Below, piece after piece: positions 11,373 through 22,624 of a stretch of DNA of 64,000 nt (positions within the stretch are counted from its first letter, which is position 1; every line of letters starts with the position of its first letter). A program made the position numbers and the translations under genes. The stretch covers positions 127,659,329 to 127,723,328 of the forward strand of contig NC_056525.1 in the NCBI RefSeq assembly GCF_019175285.1, written 5' to 3'. The notes under the pieces were generated by a model. The model had not been told where the DNA came from and made no database searches. It was given only the letters and a program-made list of their open reading frames with translations. Source of the DNA: Sceloporus undulatus. Taxonomy: Eukaryota; Chordata; Lepidosauria; Squamata; Phrynosomatidae.

Positions 11373-11979
11373 CATCTTATGCATCTCCTGCTGCCAACCG
11401 CTTTCTTTCAGTGAGTCTCAAAAGTTCTGCAAGATCTCTCTACAACAACAACAACAATAATAATAATATCCAACTGCCTCTGAGGAAGTAGGCTGAAGCC
11501 TAGGAAAGCTCATGCCACCAACATCTTTCTTTCAGTGAGTCTCACAGACCTCTCTACAGACTGATTCCACAGACTAACACTGCTATATCTGTGAGTTCTA
11601 GTAGAATCCATGTCAGTTTGGGAAATGGGTGGCCAAAGGGTTGGCAGTCCCTCTGGGAGCCTCTGAGGGAAAACAGCTGAGGGCCTGCGCTTTGGGAGAC
11701 TCCAGCCCAGTTGAGGCTTGCCTCTGAGGCAGGAGAGCCAGTCTAGGAAAGCCCATGCTACCAACTTCACTCTTTTGGTTAGCCTCAAGGGTGCTACCAG
11801 ATCCCTTGGCATACTTTCAAGTAAATAGGTTTCCCACACAAGCAAAATTGTGCTCAGACTTCTGCAACACAGGTTGCAACCATACATAGGACATTATCAC
11901 ACAAAGAAAATCGGGTTTAACCAGCAACTAACCTGGGAACATCACACAATCACAATTAAAGATTTTCACACACATCACA

Positions 11980-12400
11980 CTTAAAGAGCCACTATCCCAA
12001 AGAGCCCTTACTGTCAGGAAGTTCTTCCTAATGTTGAGGTGGAATCTCTCTTCCTGGAGAGATCCATTGTTCTGGGTCCTGTTCTCTGGAGCAGCAGAAA
12101 ACAAGCTTGCTCCCTCCTCAATATGACATCCCTTCAAATATTTAAACAGGGCTATCATATCACTTCTTAACCTTCTCTTCTCCAGGCGAAACATCCCCAG
12201 CTCCCTGAGTCTTTCCTCATACGACATGGTTTCCAGGCCCTTCACCATTTTAGTCACCCTCCTTTAGACACGCTCCAGTTTCTCAATGTCCTTTTTAAAT
12301 TGTGGTGCCCAGGACTGGATACACCAGGTGGGGCCTAACCAAAGCACCATTACTTCCCTTGATCTAGACACTATACTTCTATTGATGCAGCCTAAAATTG
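11980..12400 (-). mobile_element. CR1 LINE 3' part
   Basis: The minus strand encodes [20 protein letters not shown] and RLEKRRLRSDMIALFKYLKG, the ORF2 C-terminus. The 3' tip is truncated. Confidence 0.9.
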
Positions 12401-12401
12401 A

Positions 12402-12570
12402 GAAAGAGAGAAAGACTGCATGCTAGATGGGTGGACTCAGTTAGGGAGATCAGGGGTCTGAATTTACAAGACCTATGCAGAGCAGTGGATGACAGGGGGC
12501 CTTGGAGGGAGATTTTTCATCCACAGGGTCACCATGAGTCAGGGTTGACTTAGGGACAGTTAACAAACAA
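12402..12570 (+). mobile_element. RTE-BovB LINE 3' end
   Basis: 'actgcatgctagatgggtgg...gggtcaccatgagtcagggttgac' followed by an acaaacaacaaac tail matches the BovB 3' end. Confidence 0.65.
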
Positions 12571-12574
12571 CAAA

Positions 12575-13295
12575 CACTTGTCTATTGGCTGAATCTTGCC
12601 TTAGTCTTGCTTCATGTTTACCCGTCCCAGTGCCTATACGCTTGTAAACATACAGTTTTACCTAGTTGGAGTGCCTTATATTCCTGGCTTGCTCATTGGT
12701 GAGGCAGAGATGTAGAGACTGGAGATATGAAGAACTGAGCATTGGGGAAGGGGAACTCCCATACTATAAGAGAGGCCCACACACCCCTCAGCTACCTTTC
12801 ATGTGTGTTGCCAGTGGAAATACCAATCTTTTCTGCACTGTGAAATTAATCCAAAGCTTCTTGAACTGGATGGATGTCTTTTGATGCAAATGATTCACAT
12901 TCACACCTGGGGCTACTCATGGTTACACGCGGTTTATTGCTGGAATGCCAGGTGGATCAGAGCCAACCACATCTTAGCTCAAGGGTACTAACATTAAACC
13001 AAAAGATTTTTTTTAAATGTTAAGCTTCAAGGGTAGAGAGAAAAAAAGTAATATGCTTGCACTTTTTATTAAAATCAAGAATGAGTCAAATATGGACATT
13101 TTCATACTCAAGGGGTGTCAACCAACCACAATGCCCCTCCCATTTTCTCAATTTAATGGTGTTACCGAGTTTGGATTTATATAAAATTTTGGGTGCTTTG
13201 CGGTCTGAAGCTGTGATCCCTGAATGACCCCACAGTGAGCCACCAAGGTAGCTGCCTCCCTGAAAGGTGTCAGACCTCATGTATTGTGCAACTAT
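12575..13295. other. no gene or clear repeat recognised
   Basis: Anonymous sequence; short frames without family resemblance. Confidence 0.5.
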
Positions 13296-13299
13296 TGTG

Positions 13300-13902
13300 T
13301 AGCTTTTGGCTTAGCAAAGCCCAAGCAATCAACACCTTTGTTTAGCAAGTCCTATAGCCTGGGGATATGTTTAGCCCTATATATACCCTGAGTTTTCAGC
13401 CCTTCTTTGGGCTTTTGAGCATTAAGTTATTTGAGCCTGAGATTCCTGAGCACCTTGCCTGCTCCACTGAAATCACTGAGAGAAGCCAAGCTGACTGTCA
13501 CCGGGCCACTAAATTAGCTTTTGCCCACCGGAACTCAGATCCTAAGCCATTGCGGCTGCTCCTTCTTTCCCGTTCCCACAGCCGTGATCCACTATCCATC
13601 CAAGCATCATCCAGCTTCCTGGAGAAGACGTCTAAGGTAATATTGCCAGCGGTGCCTCTTTCTTCCATCCTTTGCTTCCCGAATTAGTGTGTGCATGTGT
13701 GATCCCTTTTGTTGTGTGACTTTAATAAATGTTCATAGTTTAATTGCACCTCATTGGTATCCGAGTCTCTTTCTCTTGGGGGTGGACTAGGCGACCTCTG
13801 GTATACACATAGGACACGATCCCGTACATGCTTTGTTAGGACACGCCTCTTGCAAATATTTGAGCTAATTAAAAATTCCCCTAATTCAATCCTTCCTAAC
13901 AA
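13300..13902 (+). mobile_element. LTR-like fossil (probable solo LTR or LTR fragment), family not assigned
   Basis: A TATA-like ccctatatataccc at about 13375 and an aataaa poly(A) signal near 13724 lie in the order expected of an LTR. A second copy of the right-hand 350 bases lies at 60572-60975. No internal coding region is seen next to it. Judged an old relic from its divergence from the second copy. Confidence 0.45.
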
Positions 13903-14000
13903 TGGCTTTAATTTAAAGTGCTACTGCTGATTAAACATCAGTGAAATGACTGGAGCTGAGTTAGATCACTTGAAATAATGTTACTCTACAAATAAAGATA

Positions 14001-14219
14001 CAGTGGATCCTTGTTATACGCTGGGGTTTGGTTCCAAGATCCCCCGTGTATAACAAAATCCGTGTATGCTCAAGTCCCAATAAGTATAATGACATAGCAA
14101 AATGGTGTCCCTAATAAAAAATGGAACATCAAGGTAAATTTATACTTTTTTGGAACATTTTCAAACCGTGTATGCTTAAATCCGTGTATAAAATATCCGT
14201 GTATAAGAAGGGCCGACTG
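14001..14219. mobile_element. Tc1/mariner-type (Tigger/MER2-like) MITE with TA duplication
   Basis: The left end cagtggatccttgttatacg and the right end ...gaagggccgactg are inverted relatives, flanked by TA on both sides. The internal 'ggtttggttccaagatcccc' block is shared with 25225-25455 and 44867-45439. Confidence 0.8.
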
Positions 14220-14712
14220 TACTCTTATAGGCGACTTGGAAGAAAATCAATTCATTTGAAATGTAGTCCTGGAGAATAGTTCTACAGATAGTCTCTGGGC
14301 AGTACTCATCCCGTACCCGACCCAGGCTTCTCCCGGACCTTTTAAAGAACGGGAAAATCTGAGGAAGTACCAAATCTAGGAAAGCACATGCTGCCAACTT
14401 CTTTCTTTCTCAAAGGTGCTACAAGATGCCTCTACATACTGATATAAAAGCAAAGTAAAAGAAACTTTGACCAAAGAAAAATAAGCAGGGATCTGTGAAG
14501 GATTTTTAAATAATGACCTTACTGCTAAAAAATATTTACACCAGCAATAACAAAAATCTTTATATCTGAAGCTGGAAGAAACTGTTAAACCCTGGGATGA
14601 CAAGGCAGTTAAAGATGTCTACTGCTGAATAAACAGAAAGAAGAAAAATGTCTCTGTCTGCACTGTAAAAGATGCAGAACCATAGACCTCAGCTGACGTT
14701 TGTAAAAATAGA

Positions 14713-14931
14713 GGCTGCCACTGCACTACAGAAATAATGCAGTTTGACACCTCCTTAACTGCCATGGCTTAATGCTATGGAATTCTGGGATGTGTAGTTT
14801 GTTGTGGCACCAGAGCTCTCTCTCACAGGGTAAATATCTCGCAAAACTACAAATCCCAGGAGTCCATAGCACTGAGCCATGGAAGTTAAAATGGTGTCAA
14901 ACTGGGTTATTTCTGCAGTGCAGATGCAGCC
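14713..14931. mobile_element. TIR MITE ('ctgcagaaataat' family)
   Basis: Inverted ends: gcactacagaaataatgc at left and the complement of ttatttctgcagtgcagat at right, with the paired 'ggaattctgggat...tcccaggagtccatag' interior. Other copies: 31947-32156, partial at 19938-20045 and 59450-59625. Confidence 0.8.
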
Positions 14932-14934
14932 AGT

Positions 14935-15750
14935 GTGTGAAAAACTCATGAAAGAGTTCCCAGTTCCAACTTTGATGGATTTTCCAAATCAAACTTAAAA
15001 TGAACAATTTTCTCTAGGAACAAAATATATCTATCTTAAAGGGTGTACCTACACATTCTCAATATTACATTTTTGTTTTTCTAAGTTTAAGAATATTTAA
15101 CTTGTCCTGAGGCTTGGACTCCATCCCTGAGGACAGGAAAGTGGCCAATGCAGTGACAATTTCTGAAAAGTGATCCAGGGAAATCACAGGCTTGTCAAAA
15201 TCATGACTGTTTTGTATTAGGTAAAATAATTTTTAAAGATAAACCATTCAAGCATATAGAATAGGTGTGGGAAACATGCACCACTCCTTTGTTTACTCTG
15301 TGCATTGATTAAACTGGCAATCTTTTGGCAGGTTCATTCTTTTGCCCACATTATACACCATTTAAAAGTTCCATTTTTGGAAACAACCATTAACTTTTGG
15401 AAGCAATTGTCTGTTGATTTGAGGTAGATGGTTTGCTGAGATAGTGGAAACTCCCTCAGATTTTGCCCACTAAATGCAGGCTTTTCCGTTTCTTTTGAAG
15501 AAAATTGGAGGTTTTATTTCCCCCTCAACTTTAAAATAGCGCTTTCCTTCCTATCAGCTTCTTCTTAAATATTATTAATCATTCCTCCCCCTCACTATGT
15601 GCCAGGGTCTTAATTTAGCTTTCTAACAAATCTTTCCACATTCTAAAAAGGCAGACAATTCAAATTAATTTGCTCAGCAGGATCAGTCTGCAGGAAGCCC
15701 CAGTAGTTTGTTTCTTAGGCATTCACTATTTTTGCAAATTATTGTAAGAG
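14935..15750. other. no gene or clear repeat recognised
   Basis: Anonymous AT-rich DNA. Confidence 0.5.
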
Positions 15751-15756
15751 AATAAT

Positions 15757-16075
15757 CATAGAGTTGGAAGAGAGCACAACGGCCATCCAGTCCAACTCCA
15801 TTCTGCCATACAGGAACTCTCAATCAAATTATCCCTGACAGATGGCCATCCAGCCTCTGCTTAAAGACCTCCAAGGAAGGAGACTCCACTACACTCCAAG
15901 GGAGTGTGTTCCACTGTCGAACAGCCCTTACTGTCAGGAAGTTCCTCCTAATGTTGAGGTGGAATCTCTTTTCCTGAGCTTGCATCAATTGTTTCAGGTC
16001 CTGTTCTCTGGAACAGCAGAAAACAAGCTTGCTCCATCCTCAATATGGCACCCCTTCAAATATTTAAACAGGAAG
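15757..16075 (-). mobile_element. CR1 LINE 3' end
   Basis: Complement of the CR1 tail from aatcatagagttggaagaga at 15757 through aatgttgaggtggaatctc to ccttcaaatatttaaacagg. Confidence 0.92.
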
Positions 16076-16387
16076 GCATCAACTAGCCAGTAAAAGCAAC
16101 AGGAAGGGTATTTTGTAGACTAACAAAAGCAATCAAGAAAAAAGTACCAGTGTAAACAAAGGAAAAAAGGGGTGAAATAACAACTGATGACACTGAACAG
16201 AGAATAGGACTACTCTTGAGTAGCACACCCAATCTCCTCCTCCAGCACCACCTGTAAAGGGGAAGGTCACACAATGTAAGAACTACCTGTTGAATCATAG
16301 GAGGGAGGAGTGATTTCCATTTGATTGTAGGGTGGGAGATAATCCAGTTTTTTTTGGGGGGGGGGGGAGTGTGCAATATTAGGAGCT

Positions 16388-16712
16388 TATCCCATGGCGT
16401 TTTAATTCGGATTACCTCTATCTGGTTTAAACCTTAATTCAGGCAGCATCCTGATATTATTAGATGGTTTCCGGCACCTAATTTGCCACCTGAATACAGC
16501 CTGGGTCTATCCTCACTCCACCGGCCATTTTTCCAAGCCGGAAAACTCTCAGATCCAAAAAGAGCCAGGAGGAGCAGATTTGGAAGTGGGAATGGACCCA
16601 GGATGCATTCAGGCAGCATTATGTGCAAAAACCATCTGATAAAATCAGGATGCTGCCCGAATTAAGATTTAATCTGGATAGAAGTAAAACAGATTAAAAC
16701 ACCATGGGATAA
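16388..16712. mobile_element. long-TIR MITE (ttatcccatgg family)
   Basis: Left arm ttatcccatggcgttttaat...ttcaggcagcatcctgat and right arm its inverse (...caggatgctgcccgaatt...acaccatgggataa). Arms are about 85 bp, with a GC-richer centre. Confidence 0.8.
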
Positions 16713-16714
16713 AT

Positions 16715-17430
16715 TCTTTAGACTTACATCCTGCGAATATCACTGAGTATTATTCTAGTAGTGTGAATCTGAGCAATGCAATATAGTTTAATAGCTTTTA
16801 AACAGTCCTTGTGAGGCAAAAACTGCTTAACCGCTGCATCACAATAAAGTAGTAACATCCTTTTGTTAAATCCTAGAATACAACACAGTAAGGTTTCAAA
16901 AAAATACAGAAAAGCATGTAAGCATATGAATCCCTTAAGTGTAAAAGAGCACATGACCTATGAGGTTATGTAGCCTAGAAGAAAATATTTTCTCTAATTT
17001 TGGATCTATGACTCATTTATAACCTACATTTATTTGGGGAGGATTTTTTCTTTGTTTTTTTTAAATAAATAGTGTGGTAGGATGGACAAAGCAGGTACAT
17101 TAGTACTGCAGGTTAGGCATGATCTTCCAAATGGAACTGCAAGAGAAAGGCAAAAGTCTTAGGAGTTTATCAAACGGGTCGGGAGGCTCTCAATTTCGAA
17201 AGAGAAGATAGCGAGTTCAGTTGGAAAAGTCACGCAATTACGTGATTACTTATCACAGCTTAAATATGCTGTATTGGCCTCCCCGAATGCGATTCTGTGC
17301 AAAGTAAGCCATCACATCGGTGGGTTCTTAATTGCAAATTGGCACCCTTGCGCATGCTCAGTGAGGGCAGAATCGGATCGTGACTTTTTTACATTTCCAA
17401 TGGGGCTTGCCTCCGGTTCCCGTGGTTATT
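16715..17430. other. no gene recognised; possible DNA-transposon debris
   Basis: 17160-17420 has CG-rich patches such as tcaaacgggtcgggaggctc and gtcacgcaattacgtgatta, similar in style to 20350-20640. No ends could be defined. Confidence 0.4.
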
Positions 17431-17436
17431 TCTTTT

Positions 17437-17615
17437 TTCACATTATTTGTTCATCCATTACCCTTTATTTCACGTTATTACACAATTCACATTACTTGTT
17501 CATTCCTTACCCCTTATTTCACGTTATTTAGGCAATTCACGTTATTTGTTCATTCAATACCCGTTATTTCAGGTTATTTAGGCAATGCACTTTATTTGTG
17601 CATTCATTACCCCTT
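17437..17615. repeat. tandem repeat, about 55-57 bp unit, three copies
   Basis: Units share 'ttatttgttcattc-ttaccccttatttcacgttatttaggcaattcac'. The array ends at the target duplication of the hAT element that follows. Confidence 0.8.
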
Positions 17616-17619
17616 AAAG

Positions 17620-19525
17620 CAGTGGTTCCCAACCTTTGTTGGGCCACGACCCCCATTTCAGACGAAAGTCCCGCCCGTGGCCTTCCTGATCGGTTGGGAG
17701 GCCAGGAAGGGGTAGGACTTTCGGCTGCCTACAAGCCCCAGCGGCCTTTGTGGCCAGAAGTCTCACCCCTTCTCGGCCTCCCAACCAATTAGGGAGGCCG
17801 CCGGGGAAGAAGGGCCGGGACATCCGGCCTCAAAGGCTGCTGGTGCTTGCAGTCCCGTCCCTGACCCCCTCTCCCCGTGGTTGTCTGGCAGCTGCGGGAA
17901 TAAGAGGAGGAAGAGGGAGCCCACCCCCATCCCTAGCTCTATATCACTCCTCCCAGAGCCTTTCCAGAGCAGTTCCTGCTACAGGGAGGAGGAGGAGAGA
18001 GGTAGCTGGGCAGCCATTTTGAGTGGTGACTGTTTAAAAAAATTTAAAACTCTAGGGAGAGTGTGCTTGTTGCTGAAGGGGTGGAGCTTCTGTGAGTCAC
18101 ATCTGTGAGTCGCTAGGGGGAGGAGCTAGCAGACTAGTTCTATATCACTCCTCCCAGAGCGGATTCTTTTTCATCCAAGGAGATCTACAGAAGAGGCGGA
18201 GTTGATTGAGCTCACTGCCAGAAATTGGCAAAACATCAGGGGCTTTTACGTTGGTGTTTTCTGGAAGATTTTTTTTTTTTTTTTAGAAGGAAGCCCAAAT
18301 TACTGTTCCAGTAATTTTCTAAGACTTTTCAGTATGGACACTGAGGGAACCACTGCAGTCACCTGCAACACTTGTGGGATGTTTGTCTTCTTGCCTACAG
18401 AATTGGAGAACTTCACATGCATCAAGTGCAAGTTGGTAACACTCTTGGAGGAAAAAGTACAGCAGTTGGAGTCCAGAGTAGCTACACTTCAGCATATTAG
18501 GGAGCAGGAGGATTTCCTGGACACAACAGAACTAACAATCCTGGACAATACCATGCAGAGGAAGATGCTGGAGCTGAGGAGGTCACTTCACATACACAGG
18601 AGGCAGACAGGTGGAGGAATGTCACACAGAGAAGTAGGCCAAGAAGGGATTGTTCAGGGAGCTTGCAGCTAGAGAATCGATTCAAAGCTCTTTCCATTAT
18701 CAAGGAGGACAAGGAAGAGCAGCATGGACAGACTTCAGAGACAGAGCAGGCGAGCTTGAGAGTTCCACCAGAGGGAACAGTCACTGCTAAGCCTCAGAGC
18801 AGGCGTGTGGTCGTAGTGGGGGACTCCTTGCTGAGGGTACAGAAACAGTGATTTGTAGGCCTGACAAGGAAAAATAAAATGCACAGATATAGGATGGGTG
18901 ACACCTGGCTGAATGAAACTACATGTGAAAGAGAGCTGGGAATCCAAGTAGACCACAAGTGGAACATGAGTCAACAGTGTGATGCGGCAGCTAAAAAGGC
19001 CAATGCGATTTTAGGCTGCATCAATAAAAGTATAGTGTCTAGATCAAGAGAAGTAATAGTGCCACTGTATTCTGGTTTGGTCAGGCCCCACCTGGAATAT
19101 TGTGTCCAGTTCTGGGCACCACAATTCAAAAAAGACATTGAGAAACTGGAGCGTGTCCAAAGAAGGGCGACTAAAATGGTGAAGGGTCTGGAAACCATGT
19201 CCTATGAGGAATGACTCATGGAGCTGAGGATGTTTAGCCTGGATTCTATGATCCCCCTCTCCCCGCGGTTGCGTGCAGCCACGGGAAGAAGGGGAGGAGG
19301 AGGGAGGCCCGACCCTTTCCCCTTCTCCCCGCGGGTGCCTGTGCTAGCACCAGCACCCACAGGGAGAAGGGGAAGAGACAGACACGTCCTTGTCCCCTTT
19401 TCCCTGCGCGGTGCCTGTGCCAGCGCTGGCACCTGCAGGGAGAAGGGGAGGGGGGAGGCAGAGGGGATTCCCAACCTGGTGACCCCCAAGAAAGGGTCGA
19501 GTGACCCCCAGGTTGGGAACCCCTG
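17620..19525. mobile_element. hAT-type DNA transposon (non-autonomous) with 8-bp target duplication, carrying a CR1 insert
   Basis: The left end cagtggttcccaacctttgt and the right end (ccaggttgggaacccctg) are terminal inverted repeats of the Charlie/hAT type. A perfect 8-bp duplication ccttaaag flanks it (17612-17619 and 19526-19533). The interior is GC-rich with repeated 'cccctctccccgcgg' units and no transposase. A CR1 element sits in the middle. Confidence 0.88.
17935..19252 (+). mobile_element. CR1 LINE with 5' end, ORF1 start and 3' end but the middle deleted
   Basis: From 18334 the frame reads MDTEGTTAVTCNTCGMFVFL, with paired CxxC motifs (CNTC, CIKC) followed by a coiled coil (LLEEKVQQLESRVATL). 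VVVVGDSLLR near 18807-18836 starts the ORF1 esterase domain. At about 18866 it jumps to the ORF2 C-terminal region (MHRYRMGDTWLNET..., [20 protein letters not shown]) and it ends in gcctggattctatga. The left boundary is uncertain: 'ctatatcactcctcccagagc' occurs at both 17938 and 18140. Confidence 0.85.
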
Positions 19526-19534
19526 CCTTAAAGG

Positions 19535-19935
19535 ATGAAAGTAAAGGAGAAGAGAGGCCCAGGCAAGAGAGGAAAGGAGGGACATGGGGGGGAGGGAGAA
19601 CCTTGGTGCCCTTCGTGTGAGGGGGGCAGGAGGTGGAGGAGCTCCCTTTTGAATCCCAGTTTGGGGTCTGAGGGGGGTCTCAGTTCCAACCAGCCCCTTT
19701 GGAATGACTAGAGCCTACCCCAATCTCCTTTCCTCCCCAACTCCTCAGGCTCTCTCTCTGACAGCAAACCCCCTCCTGAATTGAGGGAGGGAAGGTGAAT
19801 TGAGCCACCGGCTGAAGTGTGGCAGAGGAAGCCTCTGCCTTTGGGCAGTGGGGTGGGGGTGGAGGGAGAATGGGGAAGAGTCAAGGAGGGGGACCAAAAT
19901 GGTAAAGAGTCTGTGCAGAAACCAGAGCTGGCGAC
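19535..19935. other. no gene recognised
   Basis: Purine-rich sequence with short chance frames. Confidence 0.45.
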
Positions 19936-19937
19936 TA

Positions 19938-20045
19938 AGGCTGCATCCACAGTAGAGAATTAACCCAGTTTGGCACTGCTTTAACTCTTTGCGGCTCAAG
20001 GCTATGGAATTCTGGGAGTTGGAGTTTGTTGTGAGCCCAGAGCAA
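19938..20045 (+). mobile_element. half copy of the 'ctgcagaaataat' MITE
   Basis: ggctgcatccacagtagaga, 'cccagtttggcactgctttaact' and 'ctatggaattctgggagttg' match the left half of 14713-14931. Confidence 0.65.
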
Positions 20046-20049
20046 TGCC

Positions 20050-21830
20050 CCCATTCCCCAGGCTGACACACTCCATCCTCCCCCAAAGGAGGAGGAATGA
20101 GGGAAGAAGAAGAAGAATTCTTTCTCTCTTTTAAAAGGCCCCTTGTCCTGGAAGGAAGGAAGTCAGGAAAGCAAAAAGGGCCACAAGGGAGCAGGGCAAG
20201 CCTCAAGCCCACGGTTTTGGCCAGAGAGAGAGCTTGCAGGGCACCTAAAGGAGAGCCACTCTTTCCTCTGTCAAAAAAAGCTGTTTTTCCTCCCAGCTGC
20301 CAGGGAAGACCCAGGAGCCCCGGAAGCCAAAACAAAACAGAGGATCATGGGAATTGATGCGGAGGAACACCAGGGCCACACCAGACATGCATATCACACC
20401 AAACAACACCGAACTAAATGTGAAGTTGCCTGGGAATAGGATTTGTGAATTCCCTAGTTCACCAAATTTGCTTAAGTGTGGATTGATGCATGATTGTATT
20501 CGGAGTGCATTCGGAATGCCAGCGTATGCGTGTGGTAATCTTTCGCGCAATAACGTGAATATGCATGAATGCATTCAGGATGCCACTGGATTATACTTCC
20601 AGTTTCAGTCGTGTGATATTGTCCTTACACAATTTATCAATGCGTAAACAGCTGAAAATCATACAGAGAAAACAAGAACATGAATTGCAGGGGGTAGAAA
20701 AATGCCTTTTTAAAAAGCCTACAGATCAGATAAGACCGGTTGAGTCTTTGAGGGCTAAAAGTATAAAATGGTTACCTTAAAACACCCCACTCTCTAGCTT
20801 TGTCCCAGCAAGTAAACGAAGAGCCCTCTAGCCAGAATCTCCTACAGAGCCGTGAGCCAAAACAACAAATGGTTGCTGACCGAGTTCTGCCATGATCACA
20901 AAGCTGAAGTGGTCATTTGATTCTCTGGCTGTTCATCAAACTCCAAAGCCATGTGTGTTAGCACTCAGGTTACTCAGGTCATGTATAGGTTTTCCTGACA
21001 AGATTAGGTCTTATTAGTGCATCGGTGGGCAACTGTGATAAGTTTAGGGGCATAAACTGTGTAAACTGCCAAAAAACAGGGAGAGGATGAAAAACTAAAG
21101 TGAACTAGAAATGTCACTTCTAGGTTTGAAAAATTGGTGTATTTTGATGTTAAATTGTGGAGGAGCACATTATCATTATGGATAATGTGCTGTTTTTATA
21201 AGACACCATCAATTAATTTTGCAGAACATATAATGTACAGTATTTGGAAATCTGCCATTAATTTATTTTATACCCTCCAAAATTTCACAGATGAAAAGCA
21301 GGACACATGTGGCCAAAAAACATCAGAGTATGGTCGAGATGGGAACAGTTGTTATTTAGGAAGAATCATTTTAATATTTAAAATATTAACACACAATCTG
21401 CAGAGAGAGGGGTTGTAAGCAGTTTGCTTTTGTCACAGCTTTCTGGCAAGGGCAAAATTCTGCCCTCTTCTCACCACCACCCCAAGTTCACTGACTGCAA
21501 ACTACTAACTCAGCTTGAAGTTGGTTGAGGACAAAGGGGGAAAGTGGGAGGAGGAGAAACTGGCACATGTTAAAAGCATCTGAAAAGTGTGGGATAATAC
21601 AGAGTTAATCTGGACTGTCCCTGTCACATTGGGACGCCTGGAAGCATATTTTATCCCAGTTTTGCCACAACTGTCACTTAAATACAGTGTTCAGTGCTAA
21701 CTACTATTGCTCAGAGATTAAATAATAACATCATGAAACTGACCAGAATTACTGCATAATAATCATTACAAAGGCAGAAAATAATCTTAAAAGAAAATGA
21801 TTGCTATTTTTATTCTAATATTTCTAGCTG
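20050..21830. other. no gene recognised
   Basis: 20350-20640 has scattered CG pairs and cacg/cgtg motifs suggesting DNA-transposon remains. The rest is anonymous. Confidence 0.4.
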
Positions 21831-21894
21831 TATTTGATAGATTTATGTCACTCAGCAGCAGTGGAAACTGGGGGGTTACATTCACGTTGCAGAA

Positions 21895-21922
21895 GAAGAA
21901 AGAAAAGAAAGAAAGAAAGAAA
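21895..21922. repeat. (GAAA)n microsatellite
   Basis: Short imperfect GAAA/AAAG array. Confidence 0.85.
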
Positions 21923-22085
21923 CCTGTGGTTTCTTTCTTTAGAGATGACCCATGCAGAAAACTCTAGCCTTCCATGCATAAGAGGCGCCATCAAGGGGCC
22001 ATTTTGCAAACTAACTTTTTTACTCTTCAATATTGAGATTAAGCAGAATGTAGTTAGGCCTGTTCTATTTCTACCTTGTAACATA

Positions 22086-22474
22086 GGCGGGATACACACC
22101 GCCTCTTTGGGGTGGCCTGCACCCACCCCTTTCCCCGACTGATTGGGCTCTGATCCGCCACTTCTCCAGGCCTCGGGGAAGTGGCAAAATGCTGCTTCCC
22201 CACGGCCTGGAAAGGGGTGTCCTTGGGGCCCAACAACGGTGGGGAAAGAGGCCCCTTTCTCTTCCACATCGCTGGCATAGCCATTTAAAGGCTGAGCCAG
22301 TGATACACACAGTGAAAGGAGCTCCATTTCAGAGCTCCTTCTGGTGCCACTGAAAAGGTGCCACAAGCTCCCTGCAGCGACGCCCATGCTGCGCCATTTG
22401 GATGTGGTGCGTCCATCACGTCAAACCCTAGAATCGCCACCGCCATGCTACATTTTGGTGGTCTGTATCCCACC
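22086..22474. mobile_element. GC-rich hairpin TIR element (GTTACAGAC family), diverged copy
   Basis: The left end ggcgggatacacaccgcc and the right end ggtggtctgtatcccacc are inverted repeats. The interior is GC-rich with short palindromes. No matching target duplication is seen. Confidence 0.65.
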
Positions 22475-22519
22475 CTTTTTTAGGTAAGGCCTAAATAACC
22501 TGAAGGTACCAGAATCTGC

Positions 22520-22610
22520 TGTTGAATCCTGGAAGCTAAGCAGGGGCAGGCCTTGCTAGTACAGTACTTGGATGGAGGACCACCAAGGAATACCAAGTGC
22601 TATAGATTCT
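22520..22610 (+). mobile_element. 5S-rRNA-derived SINE head
   Basis: tcctggaagctaagcagggg, ctagtacagtacttggatgg and gaataccaagtgctatag match the 3' half of 5S rRNA, including its internal promoter region (AGCTAAGCAGGG...GTACTTGGATGG). It is a pseudogene-like SINE, not a 5S gene. Confidence 0.75.
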
Positions 22611-22624
22611 ATTTCAGAGAAGAA

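Noticed and set aside
17437-17615. CRISPR-like array
   Set aside because: The units are contiguous without unique spacers; it is a short minisatellite in a vertebrate genome.
18202-18672. Frame with paired CxxC motifs as a novel zinc-finger gene
   Set aside because: The CxxC pair, coiled coil and following VVVVGDSLLR identify it as CR1 ORF1.
22520-22610. 5S rRNA gene
   Set aside because: Only the 3' half is present, several conserved bases differ and a SINE-like body follows.
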